Positions 1 to 7,085 are shown, counted from the first letter of the stretch. The stretch: 13,687 nucleotides of DNA from Deinococcus sp. (GCA_025351205.1 JANXWI010000166.1:1-13687); one strand, 5' to 3'. Made by a program: numbers and translations. Notes: generated from the sequence alone by a model not told the origin.

Positions 1-1569
1 CTGGCGCTGCGGCGCTACGACGTGCCCGGCGGTATTCCGCAGGAGGCGTTCGGGCGCATTCTGCATCTGGCCACCGATATTCTGGGCCTGCCCATCGCCT
101 CGATCAACTTCATAGACGAGATTCAGCACTTTACCAAGGCCAGTCTGGGAATCGACATGATCGACGTGCCGCGCAACGAATCGCTGTGCGCCTGGGCCAT
201 CCTGACGCCCGAGGTGATGGCCGTGCCCGACCTGAGAACCGACGAGCGTTTTCAGGACAGCCCATTCGTCTCGTCTACCGGGGGACTGCGGGCCTACGCG
301 GGCGCGCCGCTCACCACGCCCCAGGGCCAGCGGATCGGGACGCTGTGCGTGGCAGACGATCAGGTCCACGAGCTGAGCGCGCGCGAACGCGGCATCCTGG
401 CGTCGCTGGCCCAGCTGGTGATGGACGAACTCGAGCTGAGGTTGCGCGAGCGCGAGCTGGAAAAGGCGGCGCGCTACTCGCGGGTGCTGGCCGGGGTCTC
501 CGGCCTGGGCGAGGAGGAGCTGTCGCCCGAGCAGATGGCGGTGCACGTGGCCGAACTGCTCAATCAGGCCACCGCCCTGGCCTGGGTGGGTCTGATCGAA
601 CTGCGCGGTGGCAAGCTGAGACAGCTGAGCCAGTGGAATCCGGGGCGACTCGACCCCGCCCTCGAAGCGCGGCTGCGGCAGGCCGCCTCCCCGGACGCGG
701 GCGTGATCGGCGAGAGCCTGCGGCGGCGGGCCTCGGTGTTCGTAGACGACTGTACGGAATACGAGGGCATACCAGAAGTTGAAGGAGACAGCGCCGAAGT
801 TGAAGCAGACAGGGCCGAAGTTCCGGGCGAAAGCGCCAGAATTCTGAGAGAGCACGAGCTGGGCGGGGTCGCCTGTCTGTACCTGAGTGGCGGACTCGAG
901 ACCGCAGCCGGGGGCGTGGGCAGCTCAGGTACGCCGCAGATGCTGCTGGCGCTTCAGCAGCACCAGGCGGCCTGGACGCCCGCCGAGAAGACGCTTTTTC
1001 AGACGGCGGGGCGCAGCCTGAAGATCGCTCTGGAACGCCAGCGGCACGTGCAGGACATGGAGCAGGCCGCGTACACCGACGCCCTGACCGGCCTGCGCAA
1101 CCGCCGCAGCTTCACCGAAGACCTGCGGGCACTGGACCTCCGGGAATTGGTCCAGCAGGAGCAGCCCTACAGCGTGGTCATGATCGACCTGGACGGCATG
1201 AAGGCGGTCAACGACGCGCACGGACACGCCGAGGGCGACCTGCTGCTCCAGACCTTCGCCCGCCAGCTGATCCGGGGCCTGTACGCCTCGGACCTGGCCT
1301 ACCGGCTGGGCGGCGACGAGTTCGCGCTGGTGTTCAAGGACCCGCCCGGAGGCGCCGGGGTGCTGGAGCGGATCATCGCTGAGCGGCTGGAACGCACCGT
1401 CGCCTGGACGCGGGCGCTGGGATTTGCCACCATCGACGCCAGCCTGGGCTGGGCCAGCGTGCCGCAGGACGCGCAGGACGGACAGGCCGCCCTGGAACTG
1501 GCCGACCAGCGGATGTACCAGCACAAGGCGAGCCGGGGCCGCCGGACGACGCGGAACGAGGCAACCTGA
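1..1569 (+). CDS. GAF-GAF-GGDEF diguanylate cyclase (5' partial)
   Basis: Probable sensor that makes cyclic di-GMP from two GTP in the cytoplasm. The reading frame is open from base 1 and the first residues (LALRRYDV) already look like the lead-in to a GAF domain, so the GTG at 22 is unlikely to be the true start; the start lies left of the window. Numbering from that GTG, a first GAF domain covers about residues 1-145, a second more divergent GAF about 170-345, and a GGDEF domain about 350-510. The GGDEF signature is intact at 1309-1323 (residues 430-434), preceded by the metal-site stretch IDLDGMKAVNDAHGH. The usual RxxD inhibitory site five residues upstream reads YASD, so product inhibition through it is probably lost. 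No transmembrane segment is visible. The second GAF carries a short acidic repeat insertion (775-837). The gene converges on the Ter operon and is probably an unrelated neighbour. Enzyme class is well supported; the ligand is unknown. Confidence 0.93.
   Translation: MALRRYDVPGGIPQEAFGRILHLATDILGLPIASINFIDEIQHFTKASLGIDMIDVPRNESLCAWAILTPEVMAVPDLRTDERFQDSPFVSSTGGLRAYAGAPLTTPQGQRIGTLCVADDQVHELSARERGILASLAQLVMDELELRLRERELEKAARYSRVLAGVSGLGEEELSPEQMAVHVAELLNQATALAWVGLIELRGGKLRQLSQWNPGRLDPALEARLRQAASPDAGVIGESLRRRASVFVDDCTEYEGIPEVEGDSAEVEADRAEVPGESARILREHELGGVACLYLSGGLETAAGGVGSSGTPQMLLALQQHQAAWTPAEKTLFQTAGRSLKIALERQRHVQDMEQAAYTDALTGLRNRRSFTEDLRALDLRELVQQEQPYSVVMIDLDGMKAVNDAHGHAEGDLLLQTFARQLIRGLYASDLAYRLGGDEFALVFKDPPGGAGVLERIIAERLERTVAWTRALGFATIDASLGWASVPQDAQDGQAALELADQRMYQHKASRGRRTTRNEAT
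775..837 (+). repeat. 3 x 21-bp in-frame tandem repeat in the GGDEF gene
   Basis: Three consecutive 21-bp units at 775-795, 796-816 and 817-837 each start GAAGTT and end in GCC. They encode the heptads EVEGDSA, EVEADRA and EVPGESA inside the second GAF domain. Units 1 and 2 differ at only two bases; unit 3 is more diverged. The result is an acidic loop insertion that keeps the frame, as expected of a minisatellite formed by slippage or unequal recombination. Confidence 0.85.
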
Positions 1570-1640
1570 TCAATAATCTGGACAATTTTCAAATCTACAG
1601 GAAAGGGAATTCGGGAAACGCTGTCTGGGACGCTCAGTCA

Positions 1641-1698
1641 GCTCACCCCCTCTCCTGCGGAGCTGTACCAGTCCCAACCTCCCCCCTCAAGGGGGAGG
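1641..1698 (-). repeat. GC-rich palindromic intergenic repeat, copy 1
   Basis: On the - strand this reads CCTCCCCC, a short loop, GGGGGAGG, then GTTGGGA, and ends GAGAGGGGGTGAGC. The hairpin arms are at 1678-1685 and 1691-1698. The same start and end occur at 12097-12131, but here about 20 extra bases are inserted between GTTGG and GGGGGTGAGC. This places both copies in one family of dispersed intergenic repeats. No coding role is apparent. Confidence 0.7.
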
Positions 1699-1750
1699 AG
1701 TAGCGTGGTCATCCGCGTCTGTTCACGACGAGGGAGGGGGCAAAAACCTC

Positions 1751-1786
1751 GTCTTCATCGCGTTGCTTGCGATAATGGATTGAAAC
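1751..1786 (+). other. Single CRISPR-repeat-like sequence (speculative)
   Basis: A 36-bp stretch carries a small internal hairpin (ATCGC, 7-nt loop, GCGAT, at 1757-1773) and ends in GGATTGAAAC, the 3' end typical of several type I and type III CRISPR repeats. Only one copy exists in the window: there is no second repeat, spacer series or cas gene. It could be a relic repeat, an isolated insertion, or coincidence. Confidence 0.2.
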
Positions 1787-1816
1787 TGTCCGAACCATTG
1801 CTGACAAACATTCTGG

Positions 1817-2782
1817 TCAAACAGTCGCGTCCTGCACGCCGTAGACCTGCGAGCGCCGCAGCACGCGCTCGGCCCAGCCCCGCTGGGTGGTGGGCTCGCA
1901 CATCGCGCCGTCCAGGGCGAACACCGCCCCGGCGTCCGGTTCCAGAATGGCGCGGGCCTGCTGAAGCTGCTGCGGGCTGACCCGGTAGCCGTCGGCCACC
2001 ACCTGAATCTGGCACGGATGAATGACCGTCTTGCCCATCAGGCCGCGCTCCAGGTCCTGTTGCAGCTCGCGGCGCAGGGTGGCCGGATCGCTGAACACCT
2101 CGTAGACCGGACTGGACAGACCAAAGCCCCAGGGCAGGAAGGTCCCGACCAGCATCTGAATGGTCTGAGCGAGCGGCCCCTCGTGCACCGTCTGGCCCGG
2201 GACGCGCCGCAGCGAGAGCAGTTGCAGCAGGTCGTTGCCGCCCAGCCGCAGTGTCAGGATGCGGCGGCTCAGGCCGCTGTCGAGCAGAAAATCGCGCAGC
2301 GATTCCATCTGGCGCTGGCTGAAGACCTCGCGGGTTTCCAGGGTGGGCATGATGGCCGCGCCCGGGGGCAGCAGGCTCAGGTAATCGCGCAGGCTCCGGC
2401 GGGTGGACTTGGGCAGCACGAAACCGCGCAGCGCCTGCCAGCCGTCCATGTTCAGCACCGCCTCCAGGGTACCTGGGTCCCGCACCCGCACGAATCTCAG
2501 CGGCCCGCTGCCCGCCCTGAGCTGCGGTAGCGCTTCCCGCAGTCGGTCCAGGGCCAGCGGCAGGTCTTCGGGGCGCACCGCGTCTTCCAGGCAGTAGATC
2601 AGCGAGTGCGGCGACACGCCTTGCACGCCGCCGCGTTGCTTGTCGCCGTTGCCCAGGTCGGCCAGGTCGGGGCGGGTGGCCGGGGTGTACAGGCTGGCCC
2701 CCAGCAGCAGCGGGTCGAGCAGGAGCGGGGCCGGGAGGCTGCTCTGGGTGGAGTTGCCCTGGCCGGAGCGTCTGGAGGTCAT
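1817..2782 (-). CDS. HpcH/HpaI aldolase / citrate-lyase beta-like enzyme
   Basis: Predicted TIM-barrel carbon-carbon lyase/aldolase of the CitE-like class (321 residues), cytoplasmic, acting on an unknown substrate. Visible landmarks are YCLEDAV (63-69), RVRD (99-102), LPKSTR (123-128), the putative metal-ligand stretch PTLETRE (E150), LRLGGNDL (D184) and KTVIHPCQ (251-258), all in the order expected for the family. I chose the ATG at 2782 because it overlaps the upstream stop as ATGA and has an AGGAG ribosome site seven bases upstream. A longer frame reaching 3145 only reads the neighbour out of frame. It is the last gene of the five-enzyme block. In the model of Anantharaman and colleagues, this lyase helps build a nucleoside-like metabolite in Ter-containing bacteria; the actual reaction is not established. 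Confidence 0.9.
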   Translation of the reverse strand: MTSRRSGQGNSTQSSLPAPLLLDPLLLGASLYTPATRPDLADLGNGDKQRGGVQGVSPHSLIYCLEDAVRPEDLPLALDRLREALPQLRAGSGPLRFVRVRDPGTLEAVLNMDGWQALRGFVLPKSTRRSLRDYLSLLPPGAAIMPTLETREVFSQRQMESLRDFLLDSGLSRRILTLRLGGNDLLQLLSLRRVPGQTVHEGPLAQTIQMLVGTFLPWGFGLSSPVYEVFSDPATLRRELQQDLERGLMGKTVIHPCQIQVVADGYRVSPQQLQQARAILEPDAGAVFALDGAMCEPTTQRGWAERVLRRSQVYGVQDATV

Positions 2783-3954
2783 ACGTCTCCTGTACCTGCA
2801 CTGGCTGTATCCAGGCTGGCTGTATCGGTACTGGCTATATCGGTATTGGCGGTATCCAGGCTGGCAGCGATCAGGCTCATGGCGGCGTAGGGCAGCGCGG
2901 CCTCGGAATAAATTGGAATGCCGCCCGCCCGGGCCAGCGTTTCCAGATGAAGGGTGTCGGGCGTGCTGGCCCGGATGACCAGCGCGGCGGGGCGGCGGCG
3001 CAGGAAGACGCGGGTGGCCTCCCCGATGCCCGGCTTGGCGCGGTGCGGGTCGGTACAGCCATATCTGTGGGCGATATCCAGGGCCAGGGCGGCGGGATTG
3101 TGCGGACGTGCCGAGGGAGCTGGAAGCGGCGCGGCGTCGGCGCACAGAGCGCCCAGGGCGTCCACGTATCCGGTGCTGACATCGTGCGCTTGCAGATGGG
3201 CCAGATACTGTGCTGCATGAAGGTGGGCTGCATGAAGTGGGGCCGCATGATTGTCACTCACCAGAAAGCTGCGGCTGAGCAGCCCGCTCACGGTGGCGTT
3301 CAGGGCGGCGTGGGGCAGCAGCAGATCGTCATGGCTGCCTGCAAGGTCGGCCACGCCCGCCGGGTCGTAGAGGGCGGCGAAGGTCGGCTGGAACACGTGC
3401 CCCGTCAGGCTGGTTCGCAGGGTATCCAGAATGCTGCCCTTGCCGGTCCAGCCGTCGATGAACACCACGCCCGCAGCGGGCCGCTCGCTCAAAACCTGTT
3501 GCAGCGCGCGCAAGTCGAGTCCCACCCCGCGCACGATGCTCACGCCGAAGTGGGCGCTGTCCAGCCCCCGGCGGCGCAGCAGGCGGTGCAGCACGATGCC
3601 CACCGGAAACCCGGCGCGGGCCAGCGACACCAGCGTGATTGGCTCACCCTTCGCCTGCGTTTCAAGCTGCGCGGCCAGCCCCAGCAGCGCCGAGGCGATG
3701 GCCGGGCCGCTCCGGGCCAGGGCGCTGTGGTAGGTATCGGCCTGAAGGTCAGTGGGCACTGCCTCTGGCGTCAGAAAATGGCCGTAGGACTCGCCCGCCG
3801 CGATGCGGGCCTCCTTCTGGCTCAGGCTGACGGTGGGGGCGGGCGCGGCCCCGATCAGCAGCCGGATGTCGGACGGCGCGTAGCTGGTCTGGACGGTCTG
3901 AAGGGGTGGGGGTTGAAGTTGCAGGGGTTGGGGTCCAGTCTCAACGCTGCTCAA
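2779..3954 (-). CDS. PRTase-type (StiP family) protein with C-terminal PELOTA-like domain
   Basis: Two-domain protein of 391 residues from Ter-linked biosynthetic operons. Residues about 45-270 form a phosphoribosyltransferase-like domain; VVFIDGWTGKGSI (163-175) sits where the phosphoribosyl-pyrophosphate loop is expected. Databases label this family either PRTase or 'cysteine protease StiP'; I see stronger support for the PRTase reading. Residues about 310-365 (FLRRRPAALVIR...LARAGGIPIYSEAALPY, shown in part) match the PELOTA-type RNA-binding-like domain. The start is TTG at 3954, supported by a GGAG site seven bases upstream and a 14-bp overlap with the upstream HAD gene. The first ~24 residues are Pro/Gln-rich. 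Two 15-bp tandem repeats alter the protein: an HAAxL series (residues 236-248) and an Asp/Thr/Ser/Ala tail (residues 366-390). Its stop overlaps the lyase start by 4 bp. Substrate unknown. Confidence 0.87.
   Translation of the reverse strand: MSSVETGPQPLQLQPPPLQTVQTSYAPSDIRLLIGAAPAPTVSLSQKEARIAAGESYGHFLTPEAVPTDLQADTYHSALARSGPAIASALLGLAAQLETQAKGEPITLVSLARAGFPVGIVLHRLLRRRGLDSAHFGVSIVRGVGLDLRALQQVLSERPAAGVVFIDGWTGKGSILDTLRTSLTGHVFQPTFAALYDPAGVADLAGSHDDLLLPHAALNATVSGLLSRSFLVSDNHAAPLHAAHLHAAQYLAHLQAHDVSTGYVDALGALCADAAPLPAPSARPHNPAALALDIAHRYGCTDPHRAKPGIGEATRVFLRRRPAALVIRASTPDTLHLETLARAGGIPIYSEAALPYAAMSLIAASLDTANTDIASTDTASLDTASAGTGDV
2792..2866 (-). repeat. 15-bp tandem repeat coding the C-terminal tail
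   Basis: Five 15-bp units at 2792-2806, 2807-2821, 2822-2836, 2837-2851 and 2852-2866. Most show GTATCNNNNNTGGCN on the + strand; the first unit is the most diverged. Read on the - strand they give the pentads SLDTA, NTDIA, STDTA, SLDTA and SAGTG, forming the low-complexity C-terminus after the PELOTA-like domain. The 15-bp unit keeps the frame, so copy-number change would only lengthen or shorten the tail. Confidence 0.85.
3212..3250 (-). repeat. 15-bp tandem repeat coding His-Ala-Ala pentads
   Basis: Units at 3212-3226 and 3227-3241 plus a partial unit at 3242-3250, each beginning GCTGCATGA or GCCGCATGA on the + strand. On the - strand they encode HAAPL, HAAHL and HAAQY. The last unit appears to be the conserved family position (an HGAxY-like segment before a D-x-S stretch), so the first two look like lineage-specific duplications. 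Confidence 0.7.
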
Positions 3955-4708
3955 GTTCGTTCTCCAGAACGCCGCGCATCAGCTGGCTGTCGCCGGGTGT
4001 GAGCGCAAAATCGCACAGGTTCATGAAGGGCGCGTCAGCCAGGGAGTCGCCCAGGCCCAGGGTCAGCAGCTCCTGATCTTCCGAGTCGTCTCGCAGCTGC
4101 CCCAGCACGTATTCCACCGCCGCCTCCTTGCTCACGCCGCGCGCGATCAGGGTCAGGTTGTTGCCGTTGGCAAAAAAACGCAGGCCCACGCCCGCCTCCT
4201 GCCGCCACAGCGCCCACTGCTGGCTCATGGTATCCAGGCTGTTTTGCAGCGCGTAGGGATGCTTGACCACCACCATCATCGGCAGGCCGCCCGCCTCATG
4301 CAGCCGCACCGTGCAGCCCAGGTGCATCAGGTCGCTGATGTGCCCCGCCGCCTGCGCGGCCAGCCGCAGCGCCTGCTCCTGGTCTTCCAGGGCTTCGCGC
4401 ATCACCAGTTGCCACACCCGGTCCGGTAATCCACCTGGCCGCAGCACGGTGGCCCCGTGGTCGAGAATGGCCCACGAGTCGAACACCATCTGCACCCGCC
4501 CGTAGGCGTCCGGGTCGCGGCCCGTGACCGGAATCAGGGTGGCCCCCGCGAGCAGCGTGCCGAGCAGGTGGGCCTGGTGGCGGCTGACGAAGCTGTGGGC
4601 CTCACCTATGCGGTCCAGCGCAGCGGTGCTTGAGCGCAGCGCCTCGTCGAGCTTACGGCCCGTATAAAACAGCGTGTCGTCGAGGTCACAGAAGGCGATG
4701 GTCTGCAT
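3941..4708 (-). CDS. HAD-superfamily phosphatase
   Basis: Predicted magnesium-dependent phosphohydrolase of the haloacid dehalogenase superfamily, Cof / sucrose-phosphatase-like type with an inserted cap (255 residues). All four HAD motifs are present: DLDDTL (D8 nucleophile, D10), TGRD (motif II, 62-65), the motif III lysine in SKEAA (K194), and GLGDSLADAPF (motif IV, D221 and D225). The cap lies between motifs II and III. I chose ATG at 4708 because a GGAG site lies five bases upstream; a TTG at 4732 would add eight residues but has no clear advantage. It lies 35 bp after the TRSP-PRTase stop and overlaps the next gene by 14 bp, so it is likely co-expressed. It probably removes phosphate from an intermediate of the predicted nucleoside-like metabolite; the substrate is not known. 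Confidence 0.9.
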   Translation of the reverse strand: MQTIAFCDLDDTLFYTGRKLDEALRSSTAALDRIGEAHSFVSRHQAHLLGTLLAGATLIPVTGRDPDAYGRVQMVFDSWAILDHGATVLRPGGLPDRVWQLVMREALEDQEQALRLAAQAAGHISDLMHLGCTVRLHEAGGLPMMVVVKHPYALQNSLDTMSQQWALWRQEAGVGLRFFANGNNLTLIARGVSKEAAVEYVLGQLRDDSEDQELLTLGLGDSLADAPFMNLCDFALTPGDSQLMRGVLENELEQR

Positions 4709-4743
4709 GGATGCTCCAGAAATCGTGCGCAAAAGAGTTGGGT

Positions 4744-5901
4744 TCAGGCGAGCCGGATGGCCGTGGCGTTCAGCAGTTCGAGCAGCCTGGGGTCGGGATG
4801 GGCCTGGCCCTCATGGCAGACCCAGACCTGACCGTACTGGTCAGGGGTCACGTTATACACGAAATTGGGAATGCCGTCGCCGTAGTTGTCGGTGAATTCC
4901 AGCGCGTGGGCGATCTGGCCCCAGACCGCTACCGGGCTGCGGGTGGTGGCCGAGTTCGATACCTTCAGGTCAGAGCGCGCCTGTTGCAGCCGCAGGGCCA
5001 GCAGGTACGGCGGGTACTGGAATTCGCCCGTTCCCAGAATCAGCACGCTCGCGCCCTGCGGCGTCTGGAGCAGCTGCGTCAGCGCGGCGTCGAGGTACGC
5101 AGAGCGGCCCGCGTCCTGCCCGCTGCGGGCGCTCTGCGGGGCCAGAAGGTCGGTCTTGTCGGCCCCGTTGCCCGTGACCGCAGGCAGGCCGGGCGGGTGG
5201 TAGGCCGGGTCGGGGGTAAAGCTCAACTCACCCCGCAGCAGGCTGACGCCGAGTATGGGCAGCCCCAGCGCGGCTTGAATGTCGGTGTACCTCGGGCAGA
5301 GGTCGGTCAGGCTGACCAGCACGAGGCGTTCCAGCGCCGGATTCAGCGCGTGGTAGGCGCGGGCCAGATTTTCGAGCGTGGTGCCCGTCGAGAGTTCGTC
5401 GTCGATCAGGACCAGCGTGCGGGCGTGAGCAAAGTGCCGCTGGCCTTCAGGGCTGGCGGGCCGGTACACCAGGTGCCCGCTGGCGTGCGAGTGCGGCTCC
5501 TGAAATTCCAGTGTCAGCGTGCCGCGTTGCCGATACCGGGTGGTGTGCAGAAAGGTGAGGTCGCTGCGGCCCGTATGGTCGGCCCACTCGCGGGCCACAC
5601 CCTCGCCCAGCGCGGTGGCGGTCTCGGCCAGCCCGATGAACAGCAGTGGCCCTTTCAGATCGGTGGGAACCTGAACGGCCAGCGCCCGGTGCGCGGCCTG
5701 GACAGTCAGCGGTGAGACCGGAAGGTGCTTGCCCAGAACTCTGCTGACCAGCAGATAGCCGCGCCTGGGATTGCGCCGCACCCCGAAGCCCAGCAGGTCG
5801 ATCAGGCTCCAGCCTGAGTTCGCGTCGATGTTCAGGGACAGTTCGCCGCTGGGCAGCTGGATACGGGTGAGGTTGCGGGGAGTCAGTTCGGTGTCTGTCA
5901 T
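4744..5901 (-). CDS. Phosphoribosyltransferase with TRSP domain
   Basis: Cytoplasmic protein of 385 residues joining a type I phosphoribosyltransferase domain to a TRSP domain. The PRPP-binding loop is clear: LVLIDDELSTGTT at residues 163-175, with two acidic residues followed by the glycine/threonine loop. The C-terminal part contains LGTGEFQYPPYLLA (289-302) and SATTRSPV (317-324), whose Thr-Arg-Ser-Pro gives the TRSP family its name. The start is ATG at 5901, which overlaps the ATP-grasp stop as ATGA and has an AGGTG site five bases upstream. A longer frame to 5985 would only extend backward over the ATP-grasp 3' end. The domain pair is characteristic of Ter-linked operons and is predicted to attach a ribose-phosphate to an unidentified base-like acceptor. 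It is distinct from the second PRTase-type protein downstream. Confidence 0.92.
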   Translation of the reverse strand: MTDTELTPRNLTRIQLPSGELSLNIDANSGWSLIDLLGFGVRRNPRRGYLLVSRVLGKHLPVSPLTVQAAHRALAVQVPTDLKGPLLFIGLAETATALGEGVAREWADHTGRSDLTFLHTTRYRQRGTLTLEFQEPHSHASGHLVYRPASPEGQRHFAHARTLVLIDDELSTGTTLENLARAYHALNPALERLVLVSLTDLCPRYTDIQAALGLPILGVSLLRGELSFTPDPAYHPPGLPAVTGNGADKTDLLAPQSARSGQDAGRSAYLDAALTQLLQTPQGASVLILGTGEFQYPPYLLALRLQQARSDLKVSNSATTRSPVAVWGQIAHALEFTDNYGDGIPNFVYNVTPDQYGQVWVCHEGQAHPDPRLLELLNATAIRLA

Positions 5902-6971
5902 TCCAGCACCTGTGTTTCCAGCAGCTGTGTTTCCAGAACCTGGGCGGTCTTGACCTCGGCCACCCGGATGCCGGTGCGGGGACACGGGGCATCCTTGGCT
6001 CTCAGCTCACCCAGCGCCAGCCCCGCCGCAACCGAGGCGAAGTTGATGCCCGCCGCCATGCTGTAACGCAGACCACCAGAGGCGCGGGCATTGATTTCCA
6101 GCATGTTCGGCTGCCGCGTGTCGTCGGGCAGACGGTGATCCTTGGTCTGAAAATTGAAGATGCCGCTCAGCTGGTACGTGTGGGCAATCTGCCGCGCGGC
6201 CTGGAGCAGGTCCGGGCGGTCCTCGATCAGCTGCGGACCGCCGCCTGGCAGCTTGCGCCGCACCACTGCCGACGCCAGCTCCCCCTGCCACGCCACGCAG
6301 TCTACGGAGCGTTCCGCGCCCTCCAGCGTGTGCATCAGCAGCATGGTGGGCAGCGGTGTTTCGGTCTGGGCAAACAGCCGCCGGGCCTCGCCGTAGCTCA
6401 TCTGGTACAGCTCGCCCTTCAGGAAGCTGCCCAGGTCGCGCCCGTCTGTCAGCACCCGGAAGCCCGCCGCATAGATGCCCCGCGCGGGCTTGACGCACAG
6501 CCGCGTGACGCCCGGAACGTAGGTCGGATGTCCTTCCAGCGCGCTTATGCCCGCCTCGAAACTGGCGAGGTCGTGGAAGGTCGTCCAGGCTGGAATGGGC
6601 AGCACGTCCGTATCCCAACCTCGCAGAAACTCGTCTTTGCGGTCCAGATGCCGCAGGGTGGGGGCGTCGGCCACCGTGAGTGCCTGGACGCCCAGCGCCC
6701 CGAACTCGGCTCGGCGTGCGGCCACCGCCCCGGCCTCCTTGCCCACAATAAACACGTCCGGGCGTTCGCGCCGTACCGTGCCGAGCAACCAGTCCACGTA
6801 GGCGTCGCCCAGCAGGCCACGAGGCTCCCGAAGGGTGCGGCTGGCGCTCAGCATCATGGTGTTCTCGGGGTCGCTGTGGCTGGCAAGCGCCTGATAGCGC
6901 CCTTCATGCCTTAAAGCATCGAGCTGGGCACTGGTGACGGAGAAGTTTTTGTTGAAGTAGATGGTTTTCAT
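5898..6971 (-). CDS. ATP-grasp ligase of the Ter biosynthetic cluster
   Basis: Predicted ATP-dependent carboxylate-amine ligase (357 residues), first gene of the five-enzyme block. The N-terminal ~110 residues look like the pre-grasp part. The ATP-grasp core includes CVKPARGIYAAGF (159-171, with the ATP-binding lysine K161), LEGAERSVDCVA (216-227) and the metal/ATP site NMLEINARASGGL (289-301; E292, N294). The start is ATG at 6971; no good Shine-Dalgarno sequence precedes it, unlike most neighbours, so translation may be weak or use a short leader. The last ~15 residues come from a 15-bp tandem repeat. The stop overlaps the TRSP-PRTase start by 4 bp. The enzyme likely joins an amino or carboxyl group onto the nucleoside-like product proposed for Ter systems; the true substrates are not known. 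Confidence 0.9.
   Translation of the reverse strand: MKTIYFNKNFSVTSAQLDALRHEGRYQALASHSDPENTMMLSASRTLREPRGLLGDAYVDWLLGTVRRERPDVFIVGKEAGAVAARRAEFGALGVQALTVADAPTLRHLDRKDEFLRGWDTDVLPIPAWTTFHDLASFEAGISALEGHPTYVPGVTRLCVKPARGIYAAGFRVLTDGRDLGSFLKGELYQMSYGEARRLFAQTETPLPTMLLMHTLEGAERSVDCVAWQGELASAVVRRKLPGGGPQLIEDRPDLLQAARQIAHTYQLSGIFNFQTKDHRLPDDTRQPNMLEINARASGGLRYSMAAGINFASVAAGLALGELRAKDAPCPRTGIRVAEVKTAQVLETQLLETQVLE
5902..5946 (-). repeat. 15-bp tandem repeat at the 3' end of the ATP-grasp gene
   Basis: Units at 5902-5916, 5917-5931 and 5932-5946 begin TCCAGCACC, TCCAGCAGC and TCCAGAACC on the + strand; the first two differ at one base. On the - strand they give the C-terminal Q-V/L-L-E-T pattern (QVLETQLLETQVLE). 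The repeat lies just upstream of the next gene's start and contributes its ribosome-binding region, so copy-number change would not alter the ATGA coupling. Confidence 0.8.
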
Positions 6972-6992
6972 TTATAGGGTCTGCTTTTTCTG

Positions 6993-7007
6993 AGTGTTCG
7001 GCACACT
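6993..7007. promoter_or_regulatory. Short inverted repeat upstream of the ATP-grasp gene
   Basis: Arms AGTGT (6993-6997) and ACACT (7003-7007) with a 5-bp centre lie 22-36 bp before the ATP-grasp ATG. This is the place for an operator or leader hairpin, but the arms are short and no clear -35/-10 pair could be matched around it. Confidence 0.2.
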
Positions 7008-7037
7008 ATTTGAGGGTAAATTGCCGTCTATAACTTC

Positions 7038-7085
7038 CCCCTCTCCCCAGAGGAGAGGGGCGCTGCGAAGCAGCGGGGTGAGGGG
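7038..7085 (+). repeat. GC-rich palindromic intergenic repeat, copy 2 (two-hairpin form)
   Basis: Modular structure: first hairpin CCCCTCTCC / GGAGAGGGG (7038-7046, 7052-7060), second hairpin CGCTGC-GAA-GCAGCG (7061-7075), then a tail reading GGGTGAGGGG. The same order of parts occurs at 12159-12207 and 12254-12298 with different stem bases. It fills most of the gap between the ATP-grasp start and the stop of the preceding gene. Neither strand shows a T-run after it, so it is not an obvious terminator. Confidence 0.8.

Larger units (their letters stand above)
1570..1816. other. Convergent intergenic region
   Basis: This 247-bp gap separates two converging stop codons. It holds a palindromic repeat (1641-1698), a hairpin with 7-bp arms GACGAGG/CCTCGTC at 1727-1733 and 1747-1753, and a CRISPR-repeat-like stretch (1751-1786). 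No hairpin here is followed by a convincing T-run in either direction, so I could not identify a classic rho-independent terminator for either flanking gene. The short + strand frame from 1705 is basic, low in complexity and runs into the antisense of the lyase gene, so it is not called. Confidence 0.6.

Noticed and set aside
1751..1786. CRISPR array
   Set aside because: A single repeat-like unit without spacers or cas genes does not make an array; reported only as a low-confidence oddity.
1817..3145. Extended 442-aa version of the lyase gene
   Set aside because: The extra N-terminus is the upstream gene read out of frame and is Arg/Ser/Tyr repeat-like. The ATG at 2782 has a good ribosome site and ATGA overlap.
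2947..4002. 351-aa open frame on the + strand
   Set aside because: Antisense to the PRTase-PELOTA gene; Gly/Gln/Arg-rich low-complexity translation with no recognisable motif.
4630..5715. 361-aa open frame on the + strand
   Set aside because: Antisense to the TRSP-PRTase and HAD genes, whose catalytic motifs are intact; no ribosome site or domain supports the + strand frame.
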